Positions 9,029 to 20,100 are shown, counted from the stretch's first letter. The stretch: DNA of 64,000 nt from Streptomyces celluloflavus (GCA_000720995.1 JOEL01000005.1:1-64000); one strand, 5' to 3'. Notes: generated from the letters alone by a model not told the origin. Numbers and translations: made by a program.

Positions 9029-9901
9029 GTGTCGTTGCTCGCCATCAGCGATCTGCATGTCCGGCACAGTGAGAACCGCGAGGTCGTCGAGGGACTGCGG
9101 CCCGCTTCCGACGACGACTGGCTGCTGATCGCCGGAGACGTCGGTGAACTGTCGTCCGACATCGAATGGGCGCTGAGGGCGCTGCGCGACCGGTTCGCGA
9201 CCGTCGTGTGGACCCCCGGCAACCACGATCTGTGGACCCTGCCCGAGGACCCCGTCCAAGACCGCGGGGCGCTGCGCTACGCCTATCTGGTCAGCCTCTG
9301 CCGGAAGTTGGGTGTGATCACGCCCGAGGATCCGTATCCGATCTGGCACGGCCCCGACGGTCCGGTCGCCGTCGCGCCGCTGTTCGTGCTCTACGACTAC
9401 ACCTTCCGCCCGGAGGGGACCTTCACCGAGGAAGGGGCTCTGGCCGCGGCCCGCCGCGAAGGGGTGGTGTGCACCGACGAGTTCCTGCTGCACCCCGACC
9501 CCTACGCCAGCCGCGCCGACTGGTGCCGGGCGCGCCTGAAGTGCACCGAGGCACGGCTGGCCGCTCTCCCCGCCGACCTGCCCACCGTCCTGGTCAGCCA
9601 CTATCCCCTGGTGCGCGAACCCACACGGGTCCTGCGCCACCCCGAATTCGCCCTGTGGTGCGGTACCGACGCCACCGCCGACTGGCACCGCCGCTTCCGG
9701 GCGCAGGCCGTGGTCTATGGGCATCTGCACATCCCGCGCGCCACCTGGCACGACGGGGTGCCGTTTCGGGAGGTGTCCCTGGGCTACCCGCGGGAATGGC
9801 GCCCCCGGCCGGGGCAGCAGGACGCCCTGACCATGGTGTGGCCGGACGACCGCGGCCCGGCGGCGCACACGCCCCGCCCCGTCTCCTCCCGCACCGCCTA
9901 G
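9029..9901 (+). CDS. metallophosphoesterase of the calcineurin-like fold
   Basis: A 290-residue protein with the full calcineurin-like signature in order: DLHVR near residue 9, GDVGE near 43, GNHD near 74, a late SHYPL and the C-terminal GHLH pair. These residues bind a di-metal centre, so it should hydrolyse phosphomonoesters or phosphodiesters in the cytoplasm; the substrate cannot be read from sequence. The GTG start at 9029 has GGAGG five bases upstream. In Streptomyces such proteins often neighbour phosphopantetheinyl transferase genes, but none is seen here. It is not a known hlm component, so its link to the flanking cluster is uncertain. Confidence 0.9.
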   Translation: MSLLAISDLHVRHSENREVVEGLRPASDDDWLLIAGDVGELSSDIEWALRALRDRFATVVWTPGNHDLWTLPEDPVQDRGALRYAYLVSLCRKLGVITPEDPYPIWHGPDGPVAVAPLFVLYDYTFRPEGTFTEEGALAAARREGVVCTDEFLLHPDPYASRADWCRARLKCTEARLAALPADLPTVLVSHYPLVREPTRVLRHPEFALWCGTDATADWHRRFRAQAVVYGHLHIPRATWHDGVPFREVSLGYPREWRPRPGQQDALTMVWPDDRGPAAHTPRPVSSRTA

Positions 9902-10104
9902 CCGCACCGGCCCCGCCACGACACTGCCCACCCCGCCCGGCCGCGCACCGGCCGTCCGCGGTGTGCACCCGCCGTCCGCAGTGTGCGGCGCCGGCCACCG
10001 GCCGGCCGCCGTCGGCGTGGCCGGGGGCGGGCCGGGGAGGGCCGGGGCCCGCGTTGCCCACGGCGCCCGGGATCAGGGCCGTGGGCGGGGCGGGACGGGG
10101 CCGG
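9902..10104. other. convergent intergenic region
   Basis: About 200 bp of G+C-rich sequence between convergent genes, with several overlapping CCGG/GGCC hairpins and a near-perfect direct repeat of GCCGTCCGCGGTGTGC (about 9949-9986). A bidirectional terminator is likely, but no single hairpin stands out. Confidence 0.35.
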
Positions 10105-10704
10105 TCAGGTGCGCTGCGCGGACAGCAGTTCCCCCACCGTCTTGGCGACCTGCGCCGGGGAGGGCAGCGCCGGGTGGTTGTTGTAGGTGCGCGAGAGAAT
10201 GTCGTAGCTGTCGTGCCAGACGGGTTCGGCGACATGCTGCCCGTCCGCGCGGATCTGGTCGATATTCCGCTGGACCGCGGGCTTGTTCCACATGTGGGCG
10301 CCCATGACCGGGAAGTAGACGACCGGGGAATCGGTGGAAAGTATCACCGTCGCAAGGCGGTTGGGCGCAGCGCCCGTAGCCGCGATGGCGAGCGTGTGCG
10401 CGGTGGCGGGGAGTACCACGAGAATGTCGTGGTCCGCCGCGAGACGGGAAGGTTTGTCGGTCGCCCAGTCGGCCGGGGATTCTCCGCTCACCACGCGTTC
10501 GGCGGAAAGGCCCACGGTGTGCGGCGGAATGAAGGTGGTCGCGGTGTCCGTCATTAACACCGTATACGTGCCGCCGAGTTGTTCACGCATCGCCGTGAGA
10601 TACGCGGGCAGCGACGCCACGGCAACCGAACCGGTGGCGCCGACAAGTATGCGCTTGTCGGACACGGGCGGGGGAGTCTTCTCTACCATATGGCAATCAT
10701 GCAC
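10105..10704 (-). CDS. hlmF: phosphopantothenoylcysteine-decarboxylase-like flavoprotein (HFCD family), HlmF-like
   Basis: A 199-residue flavoprotein of the homo-oligomeric cysteine-decarboxylase family (EpiD, MrsD, CoaC). It shows the N-terminal FMN-binding GATGSVAVASLPAYL and the family signature in the form PVMGAHMW, where PxMNxxMW is usual, so the normally catalytic Asn is Gly. Family members oxidatively decarboxylate a C-terminal cysteine to an enethiol. In dithiolopyrrolone pathways this enzyme is proposed to form the ene-thiol from the Cys-Cys dipeptide. It is divergent from the hlmE-like operon across a 0.9-kb gap, matching the holomycin gene content. The start is a GTG with GTGAAG upstream; an ATG five codons later is possible but lacks a ribosome site. 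Confidence 0.85.
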   Translation of the reverse strand: MHDCHMVEKTPPPVSDKRILVGATGSVAVASLPAYLTAMREQLGGTYTVLMTDTATTFIPPHTVGLSAERVVSGESPADWATDKPSRLAADHDILVVLPATAHTLAIAATGAAPNRLATVILSTDSPVVYFPVMGAHMWNKPAVQRNIDQIRADGQHVAEPVWHDSYDILSRTYNNHPALPSPAQVAKTVGELLSAQRT

Positions 10705-11623
10705 ACAGACTTCACCCGGTTCAATACCGGCAGCGTTCCCCTGGCCGCGCCCAACTGTTAGTGCACAGCCGGGAGTTCACGGTGTGCGCTGGTCATCGCC
10801 CTGATTCCGGAAAATACCGGGACAGCCCCGCGGCCCCCCCTTTTTTCCTCCCGGCGGCACCCGGCCCGCACCCCTGCCCACCACCGCATATGACGGCCCG
10901 TCAGCCGCCTTGTCTCGTCGCCGGTCCCGCCGCCCGCACGGTGCGGTGACAGCGCCCCGCCGCGGTGCGGGAATCCTTCGGTCAGCCCTACGGTGGCACC
11001 GTATTGAGGCGGTGGACATGCCCTCATATCTTCCCTTCGGAGGAAGCGAGGAAGCCGGCCCGCCGGCCGGGAGCCGCGGGCAGCCAGGCCCCGCGTGACG
11101 GTGAACGCCGGCCGCTGCGCCCCGGGGAGGGCTGCGCGGTGGCGCCGGCGCCCGGTCCCCGTCTCCGTGCGCCGAGCCCGCCGACCTACCAGGAAACGGA
11201 GTGGAGTGCTGTGGCGACAGCAGCCGAGCACCGCCCGCCCGCCGGGCGCGATCACCGGCCCCTAGAAGGCCGCGCACCCGCCGTCCCCACGCCACCCACC
11301 CCCCGGGCGGCCACCACGGCCCCCGCCCCGCCCCCGGCCCACCACACGGGCACCCGCGGGGGTATCCGTACGGGCATCGGTGGGGGTATCCGCAGGGACC
11401 TTGCGCCGCACCCCTGATGCCCCGGGCCGCCGCCCTCCCGCGGCGCCCGGCACGGCGGGCGAACCCCACCGTCCGCCGGCCACCGCGCCATTGTTCGCCC
11501 GCGCCACCGTCTGCCCACAGCGCCGACCAAGGCCCACCCTGCCGGGTGCGGCGTCCACGACGTCCGCGGCGATGACCGCAACGGCACGCCACGCCACGCA
11601 CTGAAGAGAGGCACGGAAGCTTG
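10705..11623. promoter_or_regulatory. divergent promoter region between hlmF-like and hlmE-like genes
   Basis: About 0.9 kb without a convincing gene. It separates the divergent hlmF-like and hlmE-like starts and must hold both promoters. An imperfect GGTATCCGTACGGGCATC / GGTATCCGCAGGGAC direct repeat lies at about 11360-11400. No palindromic operator was recognised. Confidence 0.4.
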
Positions 11624-14600
11624 ATGGAAGATCTTCTTACCGAGTTGCGGAATCGTCGTGTCAATCTTCGCCTCGACGGCGAGCACCTCGATGTCCAGGC
11701 ACCCGACGGCGCCCTCACACCGGAGCTGACCGCGGCCGTCACCGAGCACCACGACCAGCTGGTCGCTCTCCTCAAGGGCCGCCCGCACCCGCGCGATCTG
11801 CCGCCGCTGACCCCGCAGCCCGAACTGCGCCACGAGCCGTTCGCGCTCACCGACATCCAGCGCGCCTATCTGATCGGCCGTCACAAGGGCCTCGAACTGG
11901 GCGGCGTCTCCAGCCACTACTACCTGGAGTTCGACAGCCCGCACCTGGACATCGACCGGCTGACCGCGGCCCTCCAAAAGGTCGTCGACCGGCACGACAT
12001 GCTCCGCGCGGTCATCGACTCCGACGGCAGCCAGCGCGTCCTGGACGACGTCCCGCCCTGCCGCATCGCGACCACCGACCTGCGCGGCAAGAGCGCCGAC
12101 GAGCAGACGGCGGCCCTTGAGGAGATCCGCCGCGAACTCGCCGACCAGGTCCTGCCCACCGACCGCTGGCCCCTGTTCGACATCCGCGCCACCTTGCTGG
12201 ACGAGGACCGCGTCCGCCTGCACCTGAGCCTGGACCTGCTCTTCGTCGACGTCCCCAGCCTCTTCCTCCTGCTCCACCAGTGGCGCCGCCACTACGACGA
12301 CCCCGCCTGGTCGCCCGCCCCCCTGGACCTGTCCTTCCGCGACTACGTACTGGCCGAACAGGCCCTGGAGGACGACCCGGCGGCCACCAAGGCCGCCGAC
12401 TACTGGCTCGCCCGAGTCGAGGACCTCCCGCCCGCCCCCGACCTCCCGCTCGCCACCGCCCCCGAACGGCTGGGCCGCCCCGACTTCACCCGCCACAGCA
12501 GGGTCCTGCCCCCGGCGCGCTGGGCCGCACTGCGCGCCGCGGCCGACCGGCGGGGCCTGCGGCCCTCGGCGCTGCTGCTCGCCGCGTACTGCGAGGTGCT
12601 GCGCACCTGGTCCAAGCGCCAGGACTTCACCGTGACGCTCACCCTCCTCAACCGGCTGCCGCTGCATCCCCAGGCCGGCCAGATCATGGGCGACTTCCTC
12701 GCCCCCAGCCTCTTCGCCGCCACCGGCCGCGCTGACGAAACGTTCGCTCAGCGCGCCGCCGGCGTCCAGCACCAGCTCCTGAGCGACCTGGCCCACTCGG
12801 CGTTCAGCGGCATCCGCGTACTGCGCGAACTCACCCGCCGCCAGGGCGACGGCCGCGCGGTGGCGATGCCCGTGGTCTTCTCCAGCACCCTCGAAGCCGA
12901 CGCCAAAGACGCCAACGGCGACGCTCTGGGCGCCTTCGGCGACCTGGTGCACAGCGCCAGCCAGACCCCCCAGGTGTGGCTGGAGAACCAGATCTTCGAG
13001 GACAACGGCAAGCTCATCATCCACTGGAACGCGGTGGCCGGACTCTTCCCCGACGGCACGCTGGAGGCGATGTTCGACGCCTACCAGGTACTGCTGGACC
13101 AGCTGGCCGACGACGACACCGTCTGGGACCGCAGCCGCCAGATCGTGCCCCTCCCGGCCGCCCAGGCCGAGGAGCGCCGGCGCGCCAACGCGACCGCCAC
13201 CGACCTTCCCCCGGCCCGTCTGCACGAACTCGTCGCCGCGGCCGCCGCCCGCCGCCCCGACGCGGTGGCCGTCATCGCGGACGGCACCGAGACCACCTAC
13301 CGCCAGATCAGCGAGGAAGCCCACCGCCTGGCCCGCCGCCTGCGCGCGGCCTGCGGCGCCGAGCCCAACACCCTCATCGCGGTCTGCCTGCGGCCCGGCG
13401 CCGAACAGATCGCCGCCCTGCTGAGCGTCCTGCACGCGGGCGCCGCCTACGTCTCCATCGACCCGGACCTGCCCGAAGCACGACGCCACACCCTCCTGGA
13501 GCGCTGCCGGGCCCAGGCCGTGGTCACCGACCGGGAACTGCACGAAGCCCTCACCTGGCCGCCCGGCATCGCCGTCGTCACCGCCGAGCAGGACGCCACC
13601 CGCCGGTGCAGCCCCGACCCGCTGGAGAGCCGCCAGGGCCTCGACGACCTCGCCTACGTCATCTTCACCTCGGGCTCCACCGGCGAGCCCAAGGGCGTGA
13701 TGATCTCCCACCGCAGCGCCGCCAACACCGTCCAGGACATCAACCGCCGCTTCGACGTCGACGACACGGACCGAGTCCTGGCCCTGGCCCCGGCCAACTT
13801 CGACCTGTCCGTCTACGACATCTTCGGCGTCCTGGGCGCCGGCGGCACCGTCGTGGTCCCCTCCGCCAAACAGTCCAACGACGTCGCCCACTGGACCGAC
13901 CTCGTCGAACGCCACCACGTCACCATCTGGAACAGCGTCCCCGCACCCATGCGGATGTGGATCGAATCCCTCGACGAAACCCGCACACCGCACCCCGCAG
14001 GACCCCGCCTGGCCCTGCTCAGCGGCGACTGGATCCCCACCGACCTGCCCGGCCAGATCCGCGCCCACTTCCCCGACATGAAGGTCACCAGCCTCGGCGG
14101 CGCCACCGAAGGCTCCATCTGGTCGGTGTGCTACCCCATCGACACCGTCCCCGAGCACTGGTCGAGCATCCCCTACGGCAAGGCCCTGGCCAACCAGACC
14201 CTCCACGTCTACAACTCCTGGCTGGAGCCCTGCCCCATCGGCGTCACCGGCGAAATCCACATCGGCGGCACCGGCGTCGCCCAGGGCTACTGGGGCGACG
14301 AGGCCCGCACCGCGGAACGCTTCATCACCCACCCCGACACCCACGAACGCCTCTACAAGACCGGCGACCTGGGACGCTACCTGCCCGGCGGCGACATCGA
14401 AATCCTCGGCCGCGAGGACTTCCAGGTGAAGATCAACGGCTACCGCGTCGAACTCGGCGAGATCGAAGCCGCCCTCATCCGCCAGCCCGGCATCCGCCAG
14501 GCCATGGTGACCGCACCCGTCCACCCCCGCACCGGCCAGCGCCAGCTCGCCGCCTACTGCGTCACCGACCAGCCCCCCACCCCCGCCACCGACCCCGCCG

Positions 14601-15013
14601 CCCTGCGCGAAGCCCTCACCGGCCTGCTCCCCAGCTACATGGTGCCCAGCCACTACGTCCCCCTGACGCAGCTGCCCCTGACACCCAACGGGAAGATCGA
14701 CCACAAGGCCCTGCCCACCCCCTGGAACGACAGCGCCGAAACCGACCACCGCACAGCACCCCGCAACGAGATCGAGGAGAAACTCCTCGCCCTGTGGTCC
14801 GAACGCCTGGGCCACACCGACTTCGGCATCGACGACGGCTTCTTCGACGTCGGCGGCGACTCCCTGCACGCCGTCGGCATCATCGGCCACCTGCGCACCG
14901 AATTCGGCATCAGCCCCGAAGCCGAACAAGAAGTCCTCGAAGGGCTCTTCACCAACGCGACCATCGCGACCTTCGCCGAGATCATCGCGTCGATCCAGGA
15001 GGCGCAGGCATGA
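11624..15013 (+). CDS. hlmE: NRPS Cy-A-PCP, cysteine-activating (HlmE-like)
   Basis: A 1129-residue single-module NRPS. Residues 1-50 resemble a TubC-type N-terminal docking domain. The next domain is a heterocyclization domain with DLLFVDVPS at 204-212, the DxxxxDxxS motif that replaces HHxxxDG. The adenylation domain has FTSGSTGEPKGVM near 683, FDLSVYDIF at 726, LALLSGDWIP and GGATEGSIWSV. These match the DLYN...LS...IW pattern typical of cysteine-activating domains such as those of pyochelin. It ends with a complete A8-A10 and a carrier domain with GGDSL (Ser about 1080). There is no thioesterase domain. In holomycin biosynthesis the equivalent protein makes the Cys-Cys dipeptide that becomes the bicyclic core. 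ATG at 11624 has GGAAG upstream; a TTG one codon earlier is an alternative. Confidence 0.92.
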   Translation: MEDLLTELRNRRVNLRLDGEHLDVQAPDGALTPELTAAVTEHHDQLVALLKGRPHPRDLPPLTPQPELRHEPFALTDIQRAYLIGRHKGLELGGVSSHYYLEFDSPHLDIDRLTAALQKVVDRHDMLRAVIDSDGSQRVLDDVPPCRIATTDLRGKSADEQTAALEEIRRELADQVLPTDRWPLFDIRATLLDEDRVRLHLSLDLLFVDVPSLFLLLHQWRRHYDDPAWSPAPLDLSFRDYVLAEQALEDDPAATKAADYWLARVEDLPPAPDLPLATAPERLGRPDFTRHSRVLPPARWAALRAAADRRGLRPSALLLAAYCEVLRTWSKRQDFTVTLTLLNRLPLHPQAGQIMGDFLAPSLFAATGRADETFAQRAAGVQHQLLSDLAHSAFSGIRVLRELTRRQGDGRAVAMPVVFSSTLEADAKDANGDALGAFGDLVHSASQTPQVWLENQIFEDNGKLIIHWNAVAGLFPDGTLEAMFDAYQVLLDQLADDDTVWDRSRQIVPLPAAQAEERRRANATATDLPPARLHELVAAAAARRPDAVAVIADGTETTYRQISEEAHRLARRLRAACGAEPNTLIAVCLRPGAEQIAALLSVLHAGAAYVSIDPDLPEARRHTLLERCRAQAVVTDRELHEALTWPPGIAVVTAEQDATRRCSPDPLESRQGLDDLAYVIFTSGSTGEPKGVMISHRSAANTVQDINRRFDVDDTDRVLALAPANFDLSVYDIFGVLGAGGTVVVPSAKQSNDVAHWTDLVERHHVTIWNSVPAPMRMWIESLDETRTPHPAGPRLALLSGDWIPTDLPGQIRAHFPDMKVTSLGGATEGSIWSVCYPIDTVPEHWSSIPYGKALANQTLHVYNSWLEPCPIGVTGEIHIGGTGVAQGYWGDEARTAERFITHPDTHERLYKTGDLGRYLPGGDIEILGREDFQVKINGYRVELGEIEAALIRQPGIRQAMVTAPVHPRTGQRQLAAYCVTDQPPTPATDPAALREALTGLLPSYMVPSHYVPLTQLPLTPNGKIDHKALPTPWNDSAETDHRTAPRNEIEEKLLALWSERLGHTDFGIDDGFFDVGGDSLHAVGIIGHLRTEFGISPEAEQEVLEGLFTNATIATFAEIIASIQEAQA

Positions 15014-16626
15014 GCGAGACCGCCACCGTATGGGACCACGTCATCGTCGGAGCCGGATCCGCCGGAGCGGTCACCGCCGCCCGCCTCGCCGCCACCGGAG
15101 CACACGTCCTGCTCCTGGAAGCCGGCAGCGACCAGCCCACCGACCCCGGCGCCAACCCACTGCGCGACGCGAGCAAACTCATCCTGGAGGGCTACAACTG
15201 GGACTACCGCGCCAACCTGCGCACCAGCACCCGCCTCGCGGACCTCCTGCGCACCGGCGCCCCCGACAACAGCCCCGAAACCGAAGCCCGGCGCACCCGC
15301 GCCCTGTGGTCCCGCTTCCCCTACCAGCTCGGCAAGGTCGTCGGCGGCTCCTCCGCCGTCAACGGCGCCCTCGCCATGCGCGGCCTGCCCCGCGACTTCG
15401 ACGACTGGGTGGCACACGGCAACCCCGACTGGTCCTGGGAACAGGTCCTGCCCTTCTACAAAGCCATCGAGAACGACCCCGACTTCCCCGGCAGCCTCCA
15501 CGGCGACAGCGGCCCCCTGCCCATCCGCCGCCCTGCGCCCGAGCAACTGCACGCACTGGACGCCGCGTTCTGGGCCGAATGCACCCGCCTGGGCGTCACC
15601 GACCTGCCCGACCTCAACAGCGGCCACCAAGACGGCGTCGGCACCGTCCCCTCCAACGCCCTGCACGGTGAGCGCGTGGACGCCGCCACCGTCTACCTCA
15701 CCGGCCCCCGCACCCTGCCCAACCTGCAAATCCGCACCCACACCCGCGTCACCCGCGTCCTGTTCGAAGGCCACCGCGCCGTCGGCGTCGAACTCCTCGA
15801 AGACGGCCGCCCCACCACCGTCGCCGCCCGCAACGTCACCCTCAGCGCCGGCGCCATCGGCACCCCCGCCATCCTCCAGCGCTCCGGCGTCGCCAGCGCC
15901 GCCCTCTCCACCACGCTGGGCATCACCCCCGTGGCCGACCTGCCCGGCGTCGGCGAAAACCTCGCCGACCACCCCTCCGTCGTCATCTGGTCCCAGCCCA
16001 AACCCGGCGTCTGCACCCCCGGCCTGCCCTGGCGCCAGGTCGCCGCCCGCATGTCCAGCGGCTTCGACGACGACACCGACATCCAGATGGGCCTGCTCAA
16101 CAACGTCGACAGCCAGACCATCCCCGGCTTCATCGACCGCCTGGGCTGGCCCATGGTCGTCGGCATCTCCGTCATGCTGCTGCGCCCCGCCTCCCACGGC
16201 CGCGTCTTCCTCGAAGACGCCGGCCCCCACAGCCGGCCCGTCATCGAACTCGGCCTGGGCACCGCCACCGACGACATCGAACGCCTCGCCCACGGCGTCC
16301 GCAAAGCCTGGCGCGTCCTGCGCTCCGACGGCATGGGAAGCCGCCTGGACCAGACCCAGTTCTGGACCGACGCCATGGTCGCCAACGACAAAATCCTGCG
16401 CAGCGGCGTCCGCAACATCATGAACCCCGGCTGGCACGCCGTCGGCTCCGCCCGCATGGGCCCGGCCACCGACCCCATGGCCGTCGTCGACCAGAACTGC
16501 CACGTCCACCACACCGAAAACCTCCGCGTCGTCGACGCCTCCGTCTTCCCCACCATCCCCAGCGCACCCACCAACCTGACCACCCTCATGCTGGCCGAAC
16601 GCATCGCCAGCAGCACCAAGGAGTAA
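15010..16626 (+). CDS. hlmD: GMC-family FAD oxidoreductase (HlmD-like)
   Basis: A 538-residue glucose-methanol-choline oxidoreductase. It has the dinucleotide fold IVGAGSAGAVTAARL near residue 12, the first GMC signature GGSSAVNGALAMRG near 115, the second near 280 (SAGAIGTPAILQRSGV), and the active-site His in NPGWHAVGSARMG with the late Asn in SAPTNLTTLM. Its ATG overlaps the NRPS stop by 4 bp, so it is translationally coupled. In the holomycin pathway a GMC enzyme and an acyl-CoA dehydrogenase supply oxidations that turn the Cys-Cys dipeptide into the unsaturated dithiolopyrrolone core. Length and motifs are normal. Confidence 0.92.
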   Translation: MSETATVWDHVIVGAGSAGAVTAARLAATGAHVLLLEAGSDQPTDPGANPLRDASKLILEGYNWDYRANLRTSTRLADLLRTGAPDNSPETEARRTRALWSRFPYQLGKVVGGSSAVNGALAMRGLPRDFDDWVAHGNPDWSWEQVLPFYKAIENDPDFPGSLHGDSGPLPIRRPAPEQLHALDAAFWAECTRLGVTDLPDLNSGHQDGVGTVPSNALHGERVDAATVYLTGPRTLPNLQIRTHTRVTRVLFEGHRAVGVELLEDGRPTTVAARNVTLSAGAIGTPAILQRSGVASAALSTTLGITPVADLPGVGENLADHPSVVIWSQPKPGVCTPGLPWRQVAARMSSGFDDDTDIQMGLLNNVDSQTIPGFIDRLGWPMVVGISVMLLRPASHGRVFLEDAGPHSRPVIELGLGTATDDIERLAHGVRKAWRVLRSDGMGSRLDQTQFWTDAMVANDKILRSGVRNIMNPGWHAVGSARMGPATDPMAVVDQNCHVHHTENLRVVDASVFPTIPSAPTNLTTLMLAERIASSTKE

Positions 16627-16628
16627 CC

Positions 16629-17363
16629 GTGCCGCCCACCCCCAGCCCGCCGGTACGGCTCTACTGCTTCCCCCACGCCGGCGCCACCTCCTCCGTCTAC
16701 CGCCCCTGGAAAACCCTCGCCCCACCCCACCTCCAGATCAAAGGCATCGACCCGCCCGGACGCGGCACCCGCACCCGCGAACCCCACATCGCCGACTACC
16801 GCACCCTGGTGGACTCCCTCGCCGACCACCTGGCAGCCGACCTGCGCCAGGCCCGCAAGAACACCCCCCACCTGCGCTACGCCACCTTCGGCCACAGCTT
16901 CGGCGCCACCCTGAGCCTGGCCGTCGGCGCCACCTTGGCCCGCACCGCCCGACAGGCCCCCGAACGCGCCATCCTCTCCGCGGCCCTGCCACCACCACTC
17001 CAGCCCCCCGACACCACCGCCGCCCTCACCGACGAGGAACTCCTGGCCAAAATCGCCGCCGACGGCGGCACCCCCCGCGAACTGCTCACCGACGGCGCCA
17101 TGAGCCGCTACCTCGTCCGCCTCATGCGCGAGGACTACGCCGTGCGCCGCCAGTTCCCCCAGGACACCGCCCTGCACACCGACGTCCCCCTCACCCTGAT
17201 CGCCGCCCGCCAGGACGCCTACGTCACACCCGACCAGATGTGGCAGTGGTCCCACCACAGCAGCGCCCCCAGCCGCCACGCCGAGATCCCCGGCGGACAC
17301 TTCGCCGCACTCCAGCAACCCAAAGAGATCCTCACGATCGTGGGCGAGGACCTGTCCCGATGA
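16629..17363 (+). CDS. hlmC: type II thioesterase (HlmC-like)
   Basis: A 244-residue alpha/beta hydrolase of the stand-alone type II thioesterase family. It opens with LYCFPHAGATSSVYRPW, has the nucleophile elbow GHSFGA near residue 92, an Asp in RQDAYVTPDQ and the late His in GGHF. Such enzymes hydrolyse misprimed or product acyl chains from carrier domains. The NRPS upstream lacks its own thioesterase, so this one may either edit it or release the dipeptide. GTG start, with AAGGAG overlapping the hlmD-like stop. Confidence 0.92.
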   Translation: MPPTPSPPVRLYCFPHAGATSSVYRPWKTLAPPHLQIKGIDPPGRGTRTREPHIADYRTLVDSLADHLAADLRQARKNTPHLRYATFGHSFGATLSLAVGATLARTARQAPERAILSAALPPPLQPPDTTAALTDEELLAKIAADGGTPRELLTDGAMSRYLVRLMREDYAVRRQFPQDTALHTDVPLTLIAARQDAYVTPDQMWQWSHHSSAPSRHAEIPGGHFAALQQPKEILTIVGEDLSR

Positions 17364-17424
17364 CCACCGCCCCGGCCGGCCCGCACACCCCGGCCGGGGC
17401 TCTCGCAGGAAAGGCAACGCCCAC

Positions 17425-18567
17425 ATGGGGAACACGCCCTACGAGGCATCACACGAAGACTTCCGCACCCTGTGCCGCGAATTCCTGGCCCGCGAAGCCG
17501 TCCCCTACCACGACCAGTGGGAGAAGGACGGCATCGTCAGCCGCGAACTGTGGCGCAAAGCCGGCAAGGCCGGCCTGCTGGGCACCGGCGTCCCCCTCGA
17601 ATACGGCGGCGGCGGCGAAAGTGACTTCCGCTACCACGCCGTCCTCGCCGAAGAACTCATCCGCGCCCGCGTCACCGCACCCGGCTTCATCGCCCACAAC
17701 GACGTCCTCGCCTCCTACCTCACCACCCGCACCACCCCCGAACAACGCGAACGCTGGCTGCCCGCACTGTGCGCCGGCGAACACATCGCCGCCATCGCCA
17801 TGAGCGAACCCGACGCCGGCTCCAACGTCGCCGACATCCGCACCACCGCCGTACGCGACGGCGACAGCTACGTCCTCAACGGACAGAAGACCTTCATCAC
17901 CAACGGCGAGAACTCCGACCTGATCCTCGTCGCGGTCAAAACCCAGCCCCAACGCGGCGCCCAGGGCATCAGCCTGCTGGTCGTCGAGCGCGGAACCCCC
18001 GGCTTCAGCCGCGGCAAACGCCTGGAAAAACTGGGCTGGACGGCCAGCGACACCTGCGAACTCTTCTTCGACGACTGCCGCGTACCCGCCGCCAACCTCA
18101 TCGGCAAAGAGAACGCCGGCATGGCCTACCTGATGTCCGGCATGCCCAGAGAACGCCTCAGCATCGCCACCGTCGCCGTCGCCGCAGCCGAACGCATGCT
18201 CGCCGACACCCTCGAATACGCCCGCACCCGCCAGGCGTTCGGCCAGTCCATCGGCAGCTTCCAGCACAACCGCTTCCAACTCGCCACCATGGACACCGAA
18301 GTCACCATCGCCCGCGTCTTCCTCAACCACTGCATGAGCGAACTCAACGCCCGGCGCCTGAGCCTGGCCGACGCCGCCAAAGCCAAATGGTGGACCACCG
18401 AACTCCAGGTCGACGTCGCCAACCGCTGCCTCCAGCTCCACGGCGGCTACGGCTACCTCAAGGAAAGCCCCATCTCCCGCGAATGGGCCAACAGCCGCGT
18501 CCAGACCATCTACGGCGGCACCACCGAAATCATGAAAGAACTCATCGGCCGCACCCTGGGCCTGTAA
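17425..18567 (+). CDS. hlmB: acyl-CoA dehydrogenase family flavoprotein (HlmB-like)
   Basis: A 380-residue protein with the complete acyl-CoA dehydrogenase fold: AMSEPDAGSNVADIRT, GQKTFITNGENSD, the RERLS helix and the C-terminal LQLHGGYGYLKESPISR with IYGGTTEIMKELIGR. The Glu at the common YEG position is Gly (YGG), so the base is probably the Glu in RERL, as in isovaleryl-CoA dehydrogenase. AGGAAAGG lies before the ATG. As the last gene of the hlmE-D-C-B-like operon it probably desaturates a carrier-bound cysteinyl intermediate, the role proposed for HlmB. Confidence 0.93.
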   Translation: MGNTPYEASHEDFRTLCREFLAREAVPYHDQWEKDGIVSRELWRKAGKAGLLGTGVPLEYGGGGESDFRYHAVLAEELIRARVTAPGFIAHNDVLASYLTTRTTPEQRERWLPALCAGEHIAAIAMSEPDAGSNVADIRTTAVRDGDSYVLNGQKTFITNGENSDLILVAVKTQPQRGAQGISLLVVERGTPGFSRGKRLEKLGWTASDTCELFFDDCRVPAANLIGKENAGMAYLMSGMPRERLSIATVAVAAAERMLADTLEYARTRQAFGQSIGSFQHNRFQLATMDTEVTIARVFLNHCMSELNARRLSLADAAKAKWWTTELQVDVANRCLQLHGGYGYLKESPISREWANSRVQTIYGGTTEIMKELIGRTLGL

Positions 18568-18613
18568 AAACCGGGCCCGCAAAACCGGACCCACACCACC
18601 GCCACACCTCACC

Positions 18614-18641
18614 GCGGCCGGCAGCCGCCCCTGCCGGCCGC
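18614..18641. terminator. strong hairpin between convergent hlmB-like and MocR genes
   Basis: A perfect 11-bp stem GCGGCCGGCAG / CTGCCGGCCGC with a six-base loop, 46 bp after the acyl-CoA dehydrogenase stop and 44 bp from the stop of the facing regulator gene. It has no U-run, as usual in Streptomyces, and is well placed to act in both directions. It marks the likely right end of region 1. Confidence 0.75.
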
Positions 18642-18685
18642 CCCCGCAACCCCGCCGCCTTCGCCGACCCCGCCGCCTTCGCCGC

Positions 18686-20089
<1,404 letters not shown>

Positions 20090-20100
20090 CGCCGTCCCTT

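Noticed and set aside
12976-15009. N-terminal extension of the GMC oxidoreductase frame through the NRPS gene
   Set aside because: The frame is open by G+C bias only; the real start is the ATG overlapping the NRPS stop, followed at once by the FAD-binding motif.
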